From: Robiginitomaculum sp.
GTDB taxonomy: Bacteria; Pseudomonadota; Alphaproteobacteria; Caulobacterales; Maricaulaceae
NCBI GenBank assembly: GCA_030949705.1
Contig: JAUZSF010000018.1
Span: 1-64,000, forward strand
Length of the DNA: 64,000 nt
Reading direction: 5' to 3'
Numbering within the stretch: the first letter of the stretch is position 1; each line of letters opens with the position of its first letter. Positions 44,122 to 53,570 of the stretch are shown piece by piece. The notes beneath the pieces are model-generated. The model searched no databases. It worked only from the letters and a program-made list of their open reading frames with translations, and had not been told where the DNA came from. Position numbers and translations under genes: made by a program.

Positions 44122-44943
44122 TCAGGTTTTAAGACGCCAGCCGGAACGCAGAACTGCATAACAGGCAACGGCCAGTACAAGGTTGATCAGACCGACAAAT
44201 ATCACCCCCCGGGTGATGGAACCATCGGCCATGCCGGTAAAGCCATAACGAAACCCGTCTATAAGATAGAAAAACGGATTGGCGGCGCTCAGGTTCTGGA
44301 AAATCTGTGGCAGGATTTTTACCGAATAAAAGGTTCCCGACAAAAATGTCAGCGGCAGAAGCACAAAATTCTGGACCGCGGCCAGATGGTCAAAACGCTG
44401 GGCATAAATGCCGGCCAACAGCCCCACCATGCCCATCATCAGAGCCGCATTCAGAGCAAACCAGAAAGCCACCACAGGATGGGCGATGGTGATGCTCATA
44501 AATGGCCAGATGCACAAAATGGTGACCCCGCCCACCACCAGGCCGCGGGTGGCCGCCCCGCCAATAAAAGCAATGGACAGTTCGGCCGCGGACAGGGGCG
44601 GCATCAGAAAATCAACCGCATTGCCCTGCACCTTGGAGATAATCAGCGACGAAGCGGTATTGGCAAAGGCATTGTTCAATATGCCCATCATGATCAGACC
44701 CGGGGCCAGAAACTGGTTAAACGCCACGCCATTTACCGCCGGGCGCAGATCGCCAAACGCCAGGGTGAAGACCAGCAGGAATAACAGGGTGGAAACCACC
44801 GGGGCCATTACCGTTTGAAAGCCCACCTTGGCAAAGCGGCGCACCTCTTTGACATAAAGCGTCCACAGCCCGAGGCCGTTGATCAGGCCAATGCGACGAA
44901 CGGGAAATTCCGGGGCTGTAGTTTGTTCTGTATGAGTATGCAT
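44122..44943 (-). CDS. ABC-2 type transporter permease
   Basis: APGLIMMGILNNAFANTASSLIISKVQGNAVDFLMPPLSAAEL; six TM pattern; no adjacent ATPase gene. Confidence 0.85.
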   Translation of the reverse strand: MHTHTEQTTAPEFPVRRIGLINGLGLWTLYVKEVRRFAKVGFQTVMAPVVSTLLFLLVFTLAFGDLRPAVNGVAFNQFLAPGLIMMGILNNAFANTASSLIISKVQGNAVDFLMPPLSAAELSIAFIGGAATRGLVVGGVTILCIWPFMSITIAHPVVAFWFALNAALMMGMVGLLAGIYAQRFDHLAAVQNFVLLPLTFLSGTFYSVKILPQIFQNLSAANPFFYLIDGFRYGFTGMADGSITRGVIFVGLINLVLAVACYAVLRSGWRLKT

Positions 44944-45178
44944 AACCGCCTTGTATGCCGATCCGCATGGCGCGACAATCGTGCCATGTGGAGTTTTTTT
45001 GCCACTGACAGAATTTTACCGGGTTGAGAAAAGTTACCCACAACATATAGAAAACTGTGAATAGCTCACGCCTGCATCTTGTATGTGAGCCGCCGTGGTA
45101 TACGATATATAGCATTGGGGAGAGCCTAAGGGCACTCGGAATACTATATCTAGTAGTGATACGGTGAGGGAGACTGGA

Positions 45179-45718
45179 ATGGCATGGACTGAAGATCGGG
45201 TCGAGACGTTAAAAAAGCTCTGGACGGAGGGCCTTAGCGCCAGTCAGATTGCCAAGGAAATGGGCGAAGGCGTGACCCGTAATGCCATTATCGGCAAGGT
45301 GCACCGCCTGAAGCTGTCCGGACGGGCCACCCCGTCCCGGCCGCCGCGGCCACGGGCCAAGCCGGCCCCCAAACCCCGCATTACCGCCAGCGCGCCGCGT
45401 GCGGGCACCAGCACCACCACACCAGTGGTCAGTCGTGAGACCCCGGTTGCCCCACCACCGTTGGAACCAACGCCTCTTCCCAGTGGCGAGTTTGCCACAG
45501 TGCTGACCCTGACCAATCATATTTGCAAATGGCCGATCGGTGATCCCACGGATCAGAACTTTCGCTTTTGCGGGCGCAAATCAAAGGCCAATTCGCCTTA
45601 TTGCGATGCCCATGCCACCCAGGCCTATCAACCACAATCGCGCCGTCGCCGTCGCGGCCCCGAAAGCGCCACCGCGGCCCTGGACGCCCTGGCCAATGCC
45701 CGGCGCAAATCCATCTGA
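45179..45718 (+). CDS. gcrA: GcrA cell cycle regulator
   Basis: MAWTEDRVETLKKLWTEGLSASQIAKEMGEGVTRNAIIGKVHRLKLSGR; C-terminal CKWPIGDPTDQNFRFCG. Confidence 0.96.
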   Translation: MAWTEDRVETLKKLWTEGLSASQIAKEMGEGVTRNAIIGKVHRLKLSGRATPSRPPRPRAKPAPKPRITASAPRAGTSTTTPVVSRETPVAPPPLEPTPLPSGEFATVLTLTNHICKWPIGDPTDQNFRFCGRKSKANSPYCDAHATQAYQPQSRRRRRGPESATAALDALANARRKSI

Positions 45719-45742
45719 TTAAATCTGGGACGCAACAAAAGA

Positions 45743-46204
45743 CTAATCAGACAGGGCGGCATCCTTGCCCTGTTCTGATTTGCTTTTTTGCTGTCTGAGC
45801 AAGGTATTAAAGTGATCCTTGTCATCCCCAATGCTGGGGGTGGGCTCGCAGGTGCCGGCACAGGTGAACGAGCGCTGCTGGCCACCACGATAATAGGTAA
45901 TGGCCGCCATTTTGGGAGCGCGGACCTGAATATCCCGTTCGACGATAACATTGCCGCGCGCATCCAGCGCAATAATATTGGTGCCGCCAAAGATTTTGCC
46001 GGTAATCAGCAACAGGCGTCCATCATGCACCGTCGCATCGGCAATCGCCGGATTGCCGACAATCACCGCCGAGGCGGTACGGGGCAGGCGCATGATCTTG
46101 GCCTTGTCTACCTCGACGGCAAAATCTTCCCCTGTCTCTTGCGCCTGTAGGGGCGCACAAAGCCAGACCGACAATAAAAGGCCAAAAACCACGGACCGGA
46201 ACAT
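45743..46204 (-). CDS. Pilus assembly N-terminal domain protein (CpaC/RcpA N-domain-like)
   Basis: signal peptide; EVDKAKIMRLPRTASAVIVGNPAIADATVHDGRLLLITGKIFGGTNIIALD. Confidence 0.8.
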   Translation of the reverse strand: MFRSVVFGLLLSVWLCAPLQAQETGEDFAVEVDKAKIMRLPRTASAVIVGNPAIADATVHDGRLLLITGKIFGGTNIIALDARGNVIVERDIQVRAPKMAAITYYRGGQQRSFTCAGTCEPTPSIGDDKDHFNTLLRQQKSKSEQGKDAALSD

Positions 46205-46388
46205 GGGTACACCTTTGATGAAACCGAGAGATCAAAGGGGAATCATGCGCTGAACTGGTGAAGACTTCCTAAAGAGAAAGTAAACTCGTCCGTGTGATCC
46301 TTCAGAAGAGCATTCACAAAAAAATAACCAACTCATTTAAACGCCCGTTAAAGCGGTCCGGCTATGGTCATTCCAAGGTTCGCTACAA

Positions 46389-46424
46389 AGAGCCGACAGA
46401 GCTCTAGCGATCCATTGTCGCTAG
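46389..46424 (+). promoter_or_regulatory. Overlapping alternative hairpins in the flp pilin leader
   Basis: AGAGC(46389-46393)/GCTCT(46401-46405) and CTAGCGA(46404-46410)/TCGCTAG(46418-46424), just upstream of GGGAG and ATG 46445. Confidence 0.45.
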
Positions 46425-46444
46425 CAACAAACGGGAGAATGATT

Positions 46445-46609
46445 ATGAACAAGTTTGCAGCACGTTTTTTCAAGGATGAATCTGGTGCTACCGCTATTGA
46501 GTACGGCCTGATTGCCGCGCTGATTGCTGTGGTCATTATCGGCGCTGTAACGTCGCTAGGCTCCAACGCCTCGACCAAGTTCCAGCAAGTCGCTGATGCG
46601 ATGAAATAA
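46445..46609 (+). CDS. Flp family type IVb pilin
   Basis: MNKFAARFFKDESGATAIEYGLIAALIAVVIIGAVTSLGSNASTKFQQVADAMK. Confidence 0.95.
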   Translation: MNKFAARFFKDESGATAIEYGLIAALIAVVIIGAVTSLGSNASTKFQQVADAMK

Positions 46610-46634
46610 GCCAACCGGCTTTTAAGATGAGAAC

Positions 46635-46664
46635 AGGCCGTCCTGAAAGGGGCGGCCTTTTTTC
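46635..46664 (+). terminator. Terminator after flp
   Basis: AGGCCG-tcctgaaagggg-CGGCCT followed by a T-run. Confidence 0.7.
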
Positions 46665-46721
46665 TTTTACGCATGGTCGAGAAGTACCCCTCAGCAAACC
46701 TGGGAAGGTTAAAACGCCACC

Positions 46722-46789
46722 CCATCCTTCGAGACGATTGCTGCGCAATCCCTCATGCTGAGGTGGCGCTTTAGCGCCCTCGAAGCATG
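46722..46789. repeat. REP/BIME-like composite palindrome
   Basis: CATCCTTCGAGAC-GATTGCtgcGCAATC-CCTCATGCTGAGG-TGGCGCtttaGCGCC-CTCGAAGCATG. Confidence 0.8.
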
Positions 46790-46900
46790 CAGGCCCTCAC
46801 CAACCCGGCAATGACTGCACCCTCTTCTGACAACTCTGGCGAAACCCCATGTTAACAGTAAGGCGGTCATAAAAGTTCTGTATTGTCTCAGGAGTACCCC

Positions 46901-47407
46901 ATGCTATCCTTTCTGTTTATGGGTTTTGCCCTCACCATGCTGACGGCGGCGTTTTACGACACCGCCACCATGACCATACCGAACTGGATTTCGGGGGCCC
47001 TGATTCTTCTGTTTGTTGCCGTTGCCCCCTTAAGCGGCATGAGCTGGCACGATATTGGTTTGCATGTCCTGGTGGGTGTTGGCGCGCTGGCCCTGACAGT
47101 GACCATGTTTGCGCTGAACTGGATTGGCGGCGGTGATGCCAAACTGTTTGCCGCCGCCGCCCTGTGGATGGGCTGGCCGGATGTATTAATGTTTGCGGCC
47201 TATGCCGCCATTGCCGGCGGTGTGTTAACGATTGTGCTGTTATTGGCCCGCAAATACCCCATGCCATCCCATCTGGAGAGCTGGAAATGGTCCGCCCGGC
47301 TGCTCAAGGATGGCGGCGATGTACCTTATGGCATAGGCATTTGCGCCGGGGCGCTGTTGGCATTTCCCGAAACTTCACTTTTTCTTACCGCCAGTGCGAC
47401 TGGATGA
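46901..47407 (+). CDS. cpaA: Tad prepilin peptidase CpaA
   Basis: DTATMTIPNWIS...LNWIGGGDAKLFAAAALWMGW. Confidence 0.92.
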   Translation: MLSFLFMGFALTMLTAAFYDTATMTIPNWISGALILLFVAVAPLSGMSWHDIGLHVLVGVGALALTVTMFALNWIGGGDAKLFAAAALWMGWPDVLMFAAYAAIAGGVLTIVLLLARKYPMPSHLESWKWSARLLKDGGDVPYGIGICAGALLAFPETSLFLTASATG

Positions 47408-47481
47408 GGTTTTGTTAACCATGCTTTGAGGACTTTCTGGTCATTTCTGTACACGTGCGATTTGCACGAAGGAGTGTTCAG

Positions 47482-48312
47482 ATGAATCCTGGCAGGATTA
47501 TCGTTCTTGTCATCGCCGGGCTGGCGGCGGTGGGGGCGGCGCTGATGGCCCGCAACCTTACACGCCAGCCGGAACCCCAGGCCGTTGCCGAAGTTCCTGT
47601 GCGTGCTCCCAAAGCCGCCGTGGCACAGGTATTGGTGGCCCGGCGCGACATTGCCGTGGGGCGACGCATCACTCCCGAAGAGCTGTCCTGGCAGGAATGG
47701 CCCGTCGAAGCACTGAATGACGCCTTTGTCACCCAGAAGAAAAAACCCGATGCCCTGCAAAACTATGCTGGCGCCATCGCCCGTACCAATATCGCCGCCG
47801 GCGAGCCGGTTTCGGATCGTAAACTGGTCAATCCCGGTGATGCCGGGTTCATGGCCGCAGTGCTGGCCCCCGGCATGCGGGCGGTATCGGTGCGCATATC
47901 CGTGGAAACCGGGGCGGGCGGCTTCATTCTGCCTAATGACCGGGTGGATGTGTTGCTCACTCAAGAAAGGCAAAAAGACCGCCGGGGCGAACAGGCCGAG
48001 GGCTATTTCGCCAGAACCATATTGGAAAATGTGCGGGTGCTGGCCATTGATCAAAGTTTCAAACAGGTAGAGGACGAAGAGGTGGTGATCGGTTCGACCG
48101 CCACTTTGGCCTTGAACCGCAAAGATGCGGAACTTTTGGCCCTGGCCGAAGCCAGTGGCAATTTATCGCTGGCCCTGCGCAGCGTGGCCGACGCTCTGCC
48201 CATCACCCAAAGGGGCGCACAAAGCCATGCCACTCGCACCGCCCGCAAAGAAAAGGCCGTCATCGTCTATCGCTATGGTCAGCCCACCAAGCTTGCCTTG
48301 AAGGACCAATAG
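47482..48312 (+). CDS. cpaB: Flp pilus assembly protein CpaB/RcpC
   Basis: MNPGRIIVLVIAGLAAVGAALMARNL...VLVARRDIAVGRRITPEELSWQEWP; ILPNDRVDVLLTQ. Confidence 0.93.
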   Translation: MNPGRIIVLVIAGLAAVGAALMARNLTRQPEPQAVAEVPVRAPKAAVAQVLVARRDIAVGRRITPEELSWQEWPVEALNDAFVTQKKKPDALQNYAGAIARTNIAAGEPVSDRKLVNPGDAGFMAAVLAPGMRAVSVRISVETGAGGFILPNDRVDVLLTQERQKDRRGEQAEGYFARTILENVRVLAIDQSFKQVEDEEVVIGSTATLALNRKDAELLALAEASGNLSLALRSVADALPITQRGAQSHATRTARKEKAVIVYRYGQPTKLALKDQ

Positions 48313-48313
48313 C

Positions 48314-49888
48314 ATGAGCGTCCTCTCAAAATCCTGCCTTTTTGCTTCCTGCCTCCTGGCATTGGGCCTGGCCTGCGCCCCGACCAGCTTTGCCGGCGAG
48401 GCCTCACTGCGCCACGTCAAGGTGGATATTGGCGGCAATGGCCCGGTTTCTCAATCTCTGTCTCTGCCCCTGAACAAGGCTGCCGTGATCGAACTGCCCA
48501 TTGATGCGCGCGATGTACTGGTTTCCAACCCCAAAATCGTCGATGCGGTGATCCGCACCCCCCGACGGATTTATATTCTGGGGATGAAACAGGGACAGGC
48601 CAATGCCTTTTTCTTTGATGGCAAGGGCAATCAGATCCTTAATCTGGAAATCACCGTTGCCCAGGATGTGCGCGGCCTTAGCAAAGCCATCGCCGCCCTG
48701 TTACCCCGGGCACGGGTAAAAATCCAGCCGATGGGCGACAACCTGATTTTGTCGGGCACGGTTCCCGATGCAGGCACCGCCGATTCGGTGTTGAAGATTG
48801 CCCGCCAGAGCGTCGAAAAGCCTGAAAACGTACTCTCGCTGTTGACCATACAGGGCAAGGGTCAGGTGTTGCTGAAAGTGCGCGTGGTGGAAATGCAGCG
48901 ATCCCTGGTCAAACAATTGGGCATCAATCTTTCCGGCTCCATTTCCTTTGGCAATTTCATGGCCCCCATCGCCAAGCCCCTGTTGGAAAACGGCGTGCCG
49001 GTGCTGGACCAGTTTGGCAATGCCATCTTTGAAACCGTCATTCCAGGCAGTTTTGGCACCACGGCGGCCCTGGCCACCAATAATGCATTTTCGCTGGCCG
49101 GGCGTTCGCTGGGGGGTACCTCTGGCTCGATCGGCTATACCAATTTTCGCCAGGGCGTACAGCAATCCTCCATCGGTGCCGGGATCAGCGCGCTGGAGCG
49201 GGTCGGTCTGGTGCGCACGCTGGCCGAACCCAATCTGACCGCCATTACCGGCGAATCGGCAAACTTTCTGGCTGGCGGCGAGTTTCCCGTGCCCGTGGGC
49301 CGGGACCGCGATGGCAATATCACCATTGAATACAAAAAGTTCGGCGTTGGCCTTGGCTTTACACCATTGGTGATCAGCAAGGGGCGGATTTCCTTGAAAA
49401 TCTCGACCGAAGTATCAGAGCTGACCACGCAAGGAGCCTTGCAATTGAGCAGCCAGCCTGTGACCGATTCCAATGGCAATGTCGTCAGTACCGTACCAGG
49501 CCTGACCCTGCCAGCGCTGAAAGTGCGTCGCGCCGAAACCACGGTGGAGCTGCCATCGGGTGGCTCCATGGTGATTGCCGGGCTGATTCAGGAAAAAACC
49601 AAACAGGCACTGGAAGGGGTTCCCGGGGCCAAGGACCTGCCCATTCTGGGAGCGCTGTTTCGTTCGCGCGACTACCAGAATGATGAAACCGAGCTGGTGA
49701 TCATGGTCACCCCCTATCTGGTCGACCCCACCCACCCGGACGCGCTGGCCACCCCGGCGGATGGTTTTTCCAATGCCTCGGATCTGGCCACCATCCTGTT
49801 TGGCCGCCTGAACAAAGTCTATCGCGCCCCCGGCACCAAGGCCGATGGCAGGCGCTGGAACGGACCTATTGGTTATGTACTGGAATAA
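48314..49888 (+). CDS. cpaC: Tad secretin CpaC/RcpA
   Basis: LPLNKAAVIELPIDARDVLVSNPKIVDAVIRTPRRIYILGMKQGQANAFFFD; C-terminal secretin domain VELPSGGSMVIAGLIQEKTKQALEGVPGAKDLPILGALFRSRDYQNDETELVIMVTPYLV. Confidence 0.95.
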   Translation: MSVLSKSCLFASCLLALGLACAPTSFAGEASLRHVKVDIGGNGPVSQSLSLPLNKAAVIELPIDARDVLVSNPKIVDAVIRTPRRIYILGMKQGQANAFFFDGKGNQILNLEITVAQDVRGLSKAIAALLPRARVKIQPMGDNLILSGTVPDAGTADSVLKIARQSVEKPENVLSLLTIQGKGQVLLKVRVVEMQRSLVKQLGINLSGSISFGNFMAPIAKPLLENGVPVLDQFGNAIFETVIPGSFGTTAALATNNAFSLAGRSLGGTSGSIGYTNFRQGVQQSSIGAGISALERVGLVRTLAEPNLTAITGESANFLAGGEFPVPVGRDRDGNITIEYKKFGVGLGFTPLVISKGRISLKISTEVSELTTQGALQLSSQPVTDSNGNVVSTVPGLTLPALKVRRAETTVELPSGGSMVIAGLIQEKTKQALEGVPGAKDLPILGALFRSRDYQNDETELVIMVTPYLVDPTHPDALATPADGFSNASDLATILFGRLNKVYRAPGTKADGRRWNGPIGYVLE

Positions 49889-49901
49889 AAAGGAAGCACA
49901 A

Positions 49902-50594
49902 ATGCGTCATGATCTACACCATCGCACCCTGAACGCACTTCTGGGCGGTACGCTTCTTTTGACACTGGGGGCCTGTGGCACGGCGCCCAAAACCCCCTGG
50001 GGTCTGCCCGGCGACCAACACAAAATCACGGTACAGCAAACCCAGGAAAACCTGACTCTGGCGCTGGCCCCCAATATGGAAGGGCTGACCCCGGCACAAA
50101 TGCGCAAACTGCAAGGTTATGCCGCCGCCTATCTGGATCATGGCTATGGTCCGCTGGCCATTTCCGCCCCGCAGGGCGCAAATACCAGCATGGTGGCCGG
50201 ACGCGCCATTCAACAGGCCCAGAAAATCCTGTTCGAAGCCGGGATTGACTGGGCGGTGATCGCCAAAGGGCGTTACCAGGCCGATGGTTCCAGTGGATCG
50301 CCCTTATTATTGTCCTTTACCCGTTACGAGGCCAAGGCGCGGGGCTGTGATGGTCGCTGGCGTAATCTGGTTACCCATCCGGGCAATAACGAATCTGATC
50401 ATTTTGGCTGTGCACTGGCCACCAACACCGCCGCCATGATTGCCAACCCCTATGATCTGGTGCGCCCCCGTGCCACCGAGCCTGCCTCGACGGCGCGCCG
50501 CCAGACCGTCATGGATAAATATATCGCTGGTGAGGCCACCGGCGGCAAACGCACCGCCGATGAAAAGGGCACCGTCTCCAGTGCCGTTAATTAA
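49902..50594 (+). CDS. cpaD: CpaD-like pilus assembly lipoprotein
   Basis: LLGGTLLLTLGACGTAPK lipobox; position between cpaC and cpaE. Confidence 0.85.
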   Translation: MRHDLHHRTLNALLGGTLLLTLGACGTAPKTPWGLPGDQHKITVQQTQENLTLALAPNMEGLTPAQMRKLQGYAAAYLDHGYGPLAISAPQGANTSMVAGRAIQQAQKILFEAGIDWAVIAKGRYQADGSSGSPLLLSFTRYEAKARGCDGRWRNLVTHPGNNESDHFGCALATNTAAMIANPYDLVRPRATEPASTARRQTVMDKYIAGEATGGKRTADEKGTVSSAVN

Positions 50595-50629
50595 CGCCCA
50601 TACACACAAGGAAAGAACCCCGTTTCACC

Positions 50630-52100
50630 ATGTCTGACGCTTATGACTTTGATGACGATTTCGACCCGACAGAACCTTTCGTTTTGCCTGAGGAACTGCG
50701 TCTGGATAAGCCCGCAGACACCGTGGAGGCAACGCCTCCAATCGATCCGGTAGGCATGGTCCCAACCGATGAGTTGATGCCGGACTTTCCCGCCCCGCCT
50801 GCCATGATTGCCGATGAATTGCCTGCCTTTGGTTATGCAGATACCACGCCGATGCAAGAACCATTGATCGTGGAGGAACCGCTTTCCGCCGGGGCGATTA
50901 ACGGGGTTGATCAGCCGGTGCCACAGATTTCCATCCGGGCCTTTTGCGAACGCCCGGACACGGTGGCCATGATCGGCAGTGCGGCGCTGGACCGGCGGCT
51001 GGCCCGGGCCCATGTACAGGCCAGCCTTGGCGGCCTGCCCGAAGCCATCGAGTATTATCACGATGAAAACACCCCCAATCTGATTTTGATTGAGTCGGGC
51101 ATGCGCGGGCCCGCGCTGTTTGAACAGCTCGAAGAGCTGGCCAATGTCTGTGATCCGGGCACCAAGGTGATCATTATCGGGGCCGCCAATGATGTGGGCC
51201 TGTATCGACAATTGATCCGCCGCGGTATTAGCGATTACCTGGTACCACCGCTGAGCGCCTTGCAACTGATCCGCTCGATTGCCGATGTTTTTACTGACCC
51301 GGACCAACCCTTTGCTGGCAAAGTCACCGCTTTTATTGGTGCCAAGGGGGGGGTTGGGGCCTCCACATTGGCACACAATGTCGCCTGGCAAATTGCTGAG
51401 GGAGCCCAGGCCGGTACCACCATTATGGATCTGGATTTGTCTTTTGGTACGGCGGGATTGGATTTCAACCAGGAAAGCAACAGCAATATTGGCGATGCCC
51501 TGACCGAGCCGGAGCGCGTCGATGACGTATTGCTGGAACGTCTTTTGACCAAATGCACGGAGAACCTTTCCATATTTACCGCTCCGGCCACGCTGGACAA
51601 GGAATGGGAGCTGGACCCCGCCGCCTATGAAACGGTCATTTCACAAGTGCGCGCCACCGTACCCCATGTCATACTGGACCTGCCGCACACCTGGTCACGC
51701 TGGGTGAAATCCACCTTGTTTGCCGCCGATGAAATTGTCATTGTCGCCTCGCCCGATCTGGCCAGCCTGCGCAATGCCAAAAAACCTGTATGACCTGGCC
51801 AAGGCCAGCCGCAGCAATGATGCACCGCCCAAAATTGTCGTCAATCAGGTCGGTGTACCCAAACGGCCCGAAATTCCGATCAAGGATTTTGCCGATGCTC
51901 TGGGCGCCGAACCGGTATTGGTATTGCCATTTGAGCCACAGATTTTTGGTGAAGCCGCCAATAACGGACAAATGATTCAGGAGGTCAAAGCCGACAGCAA
52001 GGCCGCCGAAGGCCTGAGCCATCTGGCCGGCCTGCTGACCGGTCATGCCTGTGCACCGCGCAAGCGCGGTTTGTTGCAAAAACTGCTGGGTCGGGGATAA
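50630..52100 (+). CDS. cpaE: CpaE/TadZ pilus assembly ATPase-like protein, frame broken at a 6-A tract
   Basis: AFIGAKGGVGASTLAHNVAWQIAEGAQAGTTIMDLDLSFGTAGLDFNQ; remainder NLYDLAKASRSNDAPPKIVVNQVGVPKRPEIPIKDFADALG in ORF 51720..52100. Confidence 0.92.
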
Positions 52101-52106
52101 GGCGCC

Positions 52107-53570
52107 ATGTTTGGTAAACGCGCCGGATCCAATTTTGCCGATCAGAAACCAAAGGCTGCCAAGGTCAGCCCCGAAGTTAATCAATCTGCCCCCAAGGCGA
52201 AAATTGCCCCCAAGGCTGAGGCGGTCAGCCCGATCAATCGGGCCAAGGTCAGTGAGCCAGTAAAGAAAAAACCGCTCCCGGCACCGGCGGCACGTTCCGA
52301 AGAATATTACGCCATCAAAACCATGATCTTTAACGCGCTGATCGATACCATCGATCTGGGGCAATTGGCACAATTGGACCAAAACAGCGCTGCCGAAGAA
52401 ATCCGCGATATTGTTTCCGAAATTATCTCCATCAAAAACGTGGTGATGTCGATTGCAGAACAGGAAAGCCTTCTGCAAGACATTTGCCATGATGTGCTGG
52501 GCTATGGCCCGCTGGAGCCATTGCTGGCCCGCGATGACATTGCCGACATTATGGTCAACGGGGCCAATAACGTCTTTATCGAGGTGGCCGGCAAGGTTGA
52601 AAAAACCAATGTGCGCTTTCGCGATAATGGCCAGTTGATGAACATCTGCCAGCGGATCGTCAGCCAGGTTGGCCGCCGGGTGGACGAATCCAGCCCCATT
52701 TGTGATGCTCGTCTGGCCGATGGCTCGCGGGTCAATGTCATCGCGCCGCCATTGGCGCTGGATGGTCCGACCCTGACCATTCGCAAATTTAAAAAAGACA
52801 AACTGACCATGCAGGATCTGGTCAAGTTTGGTTCTATCTCCCCTGCTGCCGCCCGGGTGCTGGGGGTGATCGGGGCCAGCCGTTGCAATGTGCTGATCTC
52901 GGGTGGTACCGGCTCGGGCAAAACCACTTTGCTGAACTGCATGACCGCCTATATTGATCCGGCGGAGCGGGTGGTCACCTGTGAAGATGCCGCCGAGCTG
53001 CAATTGCAACAGCCCCATGTGGTCCGCCTGGAAACCCGCCCGGCCAATCTGGAAGGGTCAGGCAAGGTCACCATGACCGATTTGGTTAGAAACTGTCTGC
53101 GCATGCGCCCCGAACGTATTATTGTGGGCGAGGTACGCGGGGCCGAGGCCTTTGATTTGTTGCAGGCGATGAATACCGGCCATGATGGCTCTATGGGCAC
53201 GCTGCACGCCAACAGCCCGCGCGAGGCCCTCTCGCGGCTGGAAAGCATGATCACCATGGGTGGGTTCAGCCTGCCGTCGCGCACAATTCGCGAGATGATT
53301 GCCGGGTCCATTGATGTGGTCGTTCAGGCAGCGCGCCTGCGCGATGGGTCGCGGCGCATTACCCACATTTCCGAAGTGCTGGGCATGGAAGGCGATGTGA
53401 TCGTCACCCAGGATATTATTGTCTATGAAATCGATGGCGAAGACGAAAACGGTAAAATCATCGGTGAACACCGTTCCACCGGCATTGCCCGGCCCGCCTT
53501 TTGGGATCGGGTGCGGTATTACGGGCTGGAAAAAGAACTGGCCGAAGCCCTGGACGAGGCGGAGGGATAA
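52107..53570 (+). CDS. cpaF: Tad secretion ATPase CpaF/TadA
   Basis: GGTGSGKTTLLNCMTAYIDPAERVVTCEDAAELQLQQPHVVRLETRP...MRPERIIVGEVRGAEAFDLLQAMNTGHDGSMGTLHANSPREALSRLE. Confidence 0.97.
   Translation: MFGKRAGSNFADQKPKAAKVSPEVNQSAPKAKIAPKAEAVSPINRAKVSEPVKKKPLPAPAARSEEYYAIKTMIFNALIDTIDLGQLAQLDQNSAAEEIRDIVSEIISIKNVVMSIAEQESLLQDICHDVLGYGPLEPLLARDDIADIMVNGANNVFIEVAGKVEKTNVRFRDNGQLMNICQRIVSQVGRRVDESSPICDARLADGSRVNVIAPPLALDGPTLTIRKFKKDKLTMQDLVKFGSISPAAARVLGVIGASRCNVLISGGTGSGKTTLLNCMTAYIDPAERVVTCEDAAELQLQQPHVVRLETRPANLEGSGKVTMTDLVRNCLRMRPERIIVGEVRGAEAFDLLQAMNTGHDGSMGTLHANSPREALSRLESMITMGGFSLPSRTIREMIAGSIDVVVQAARLRDGSRRITHISEVLGMEGDVIVTQDIIVYEIDGEDENGKIIGEHRSTGIARPAFWDRVRYYGLEKELAEALDEAEG

Noticed and set aside
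51738-53018. 426 aa ORF antisense to cpaE/cpaF
   Set aside because: Antisense shadow; no plausible domain
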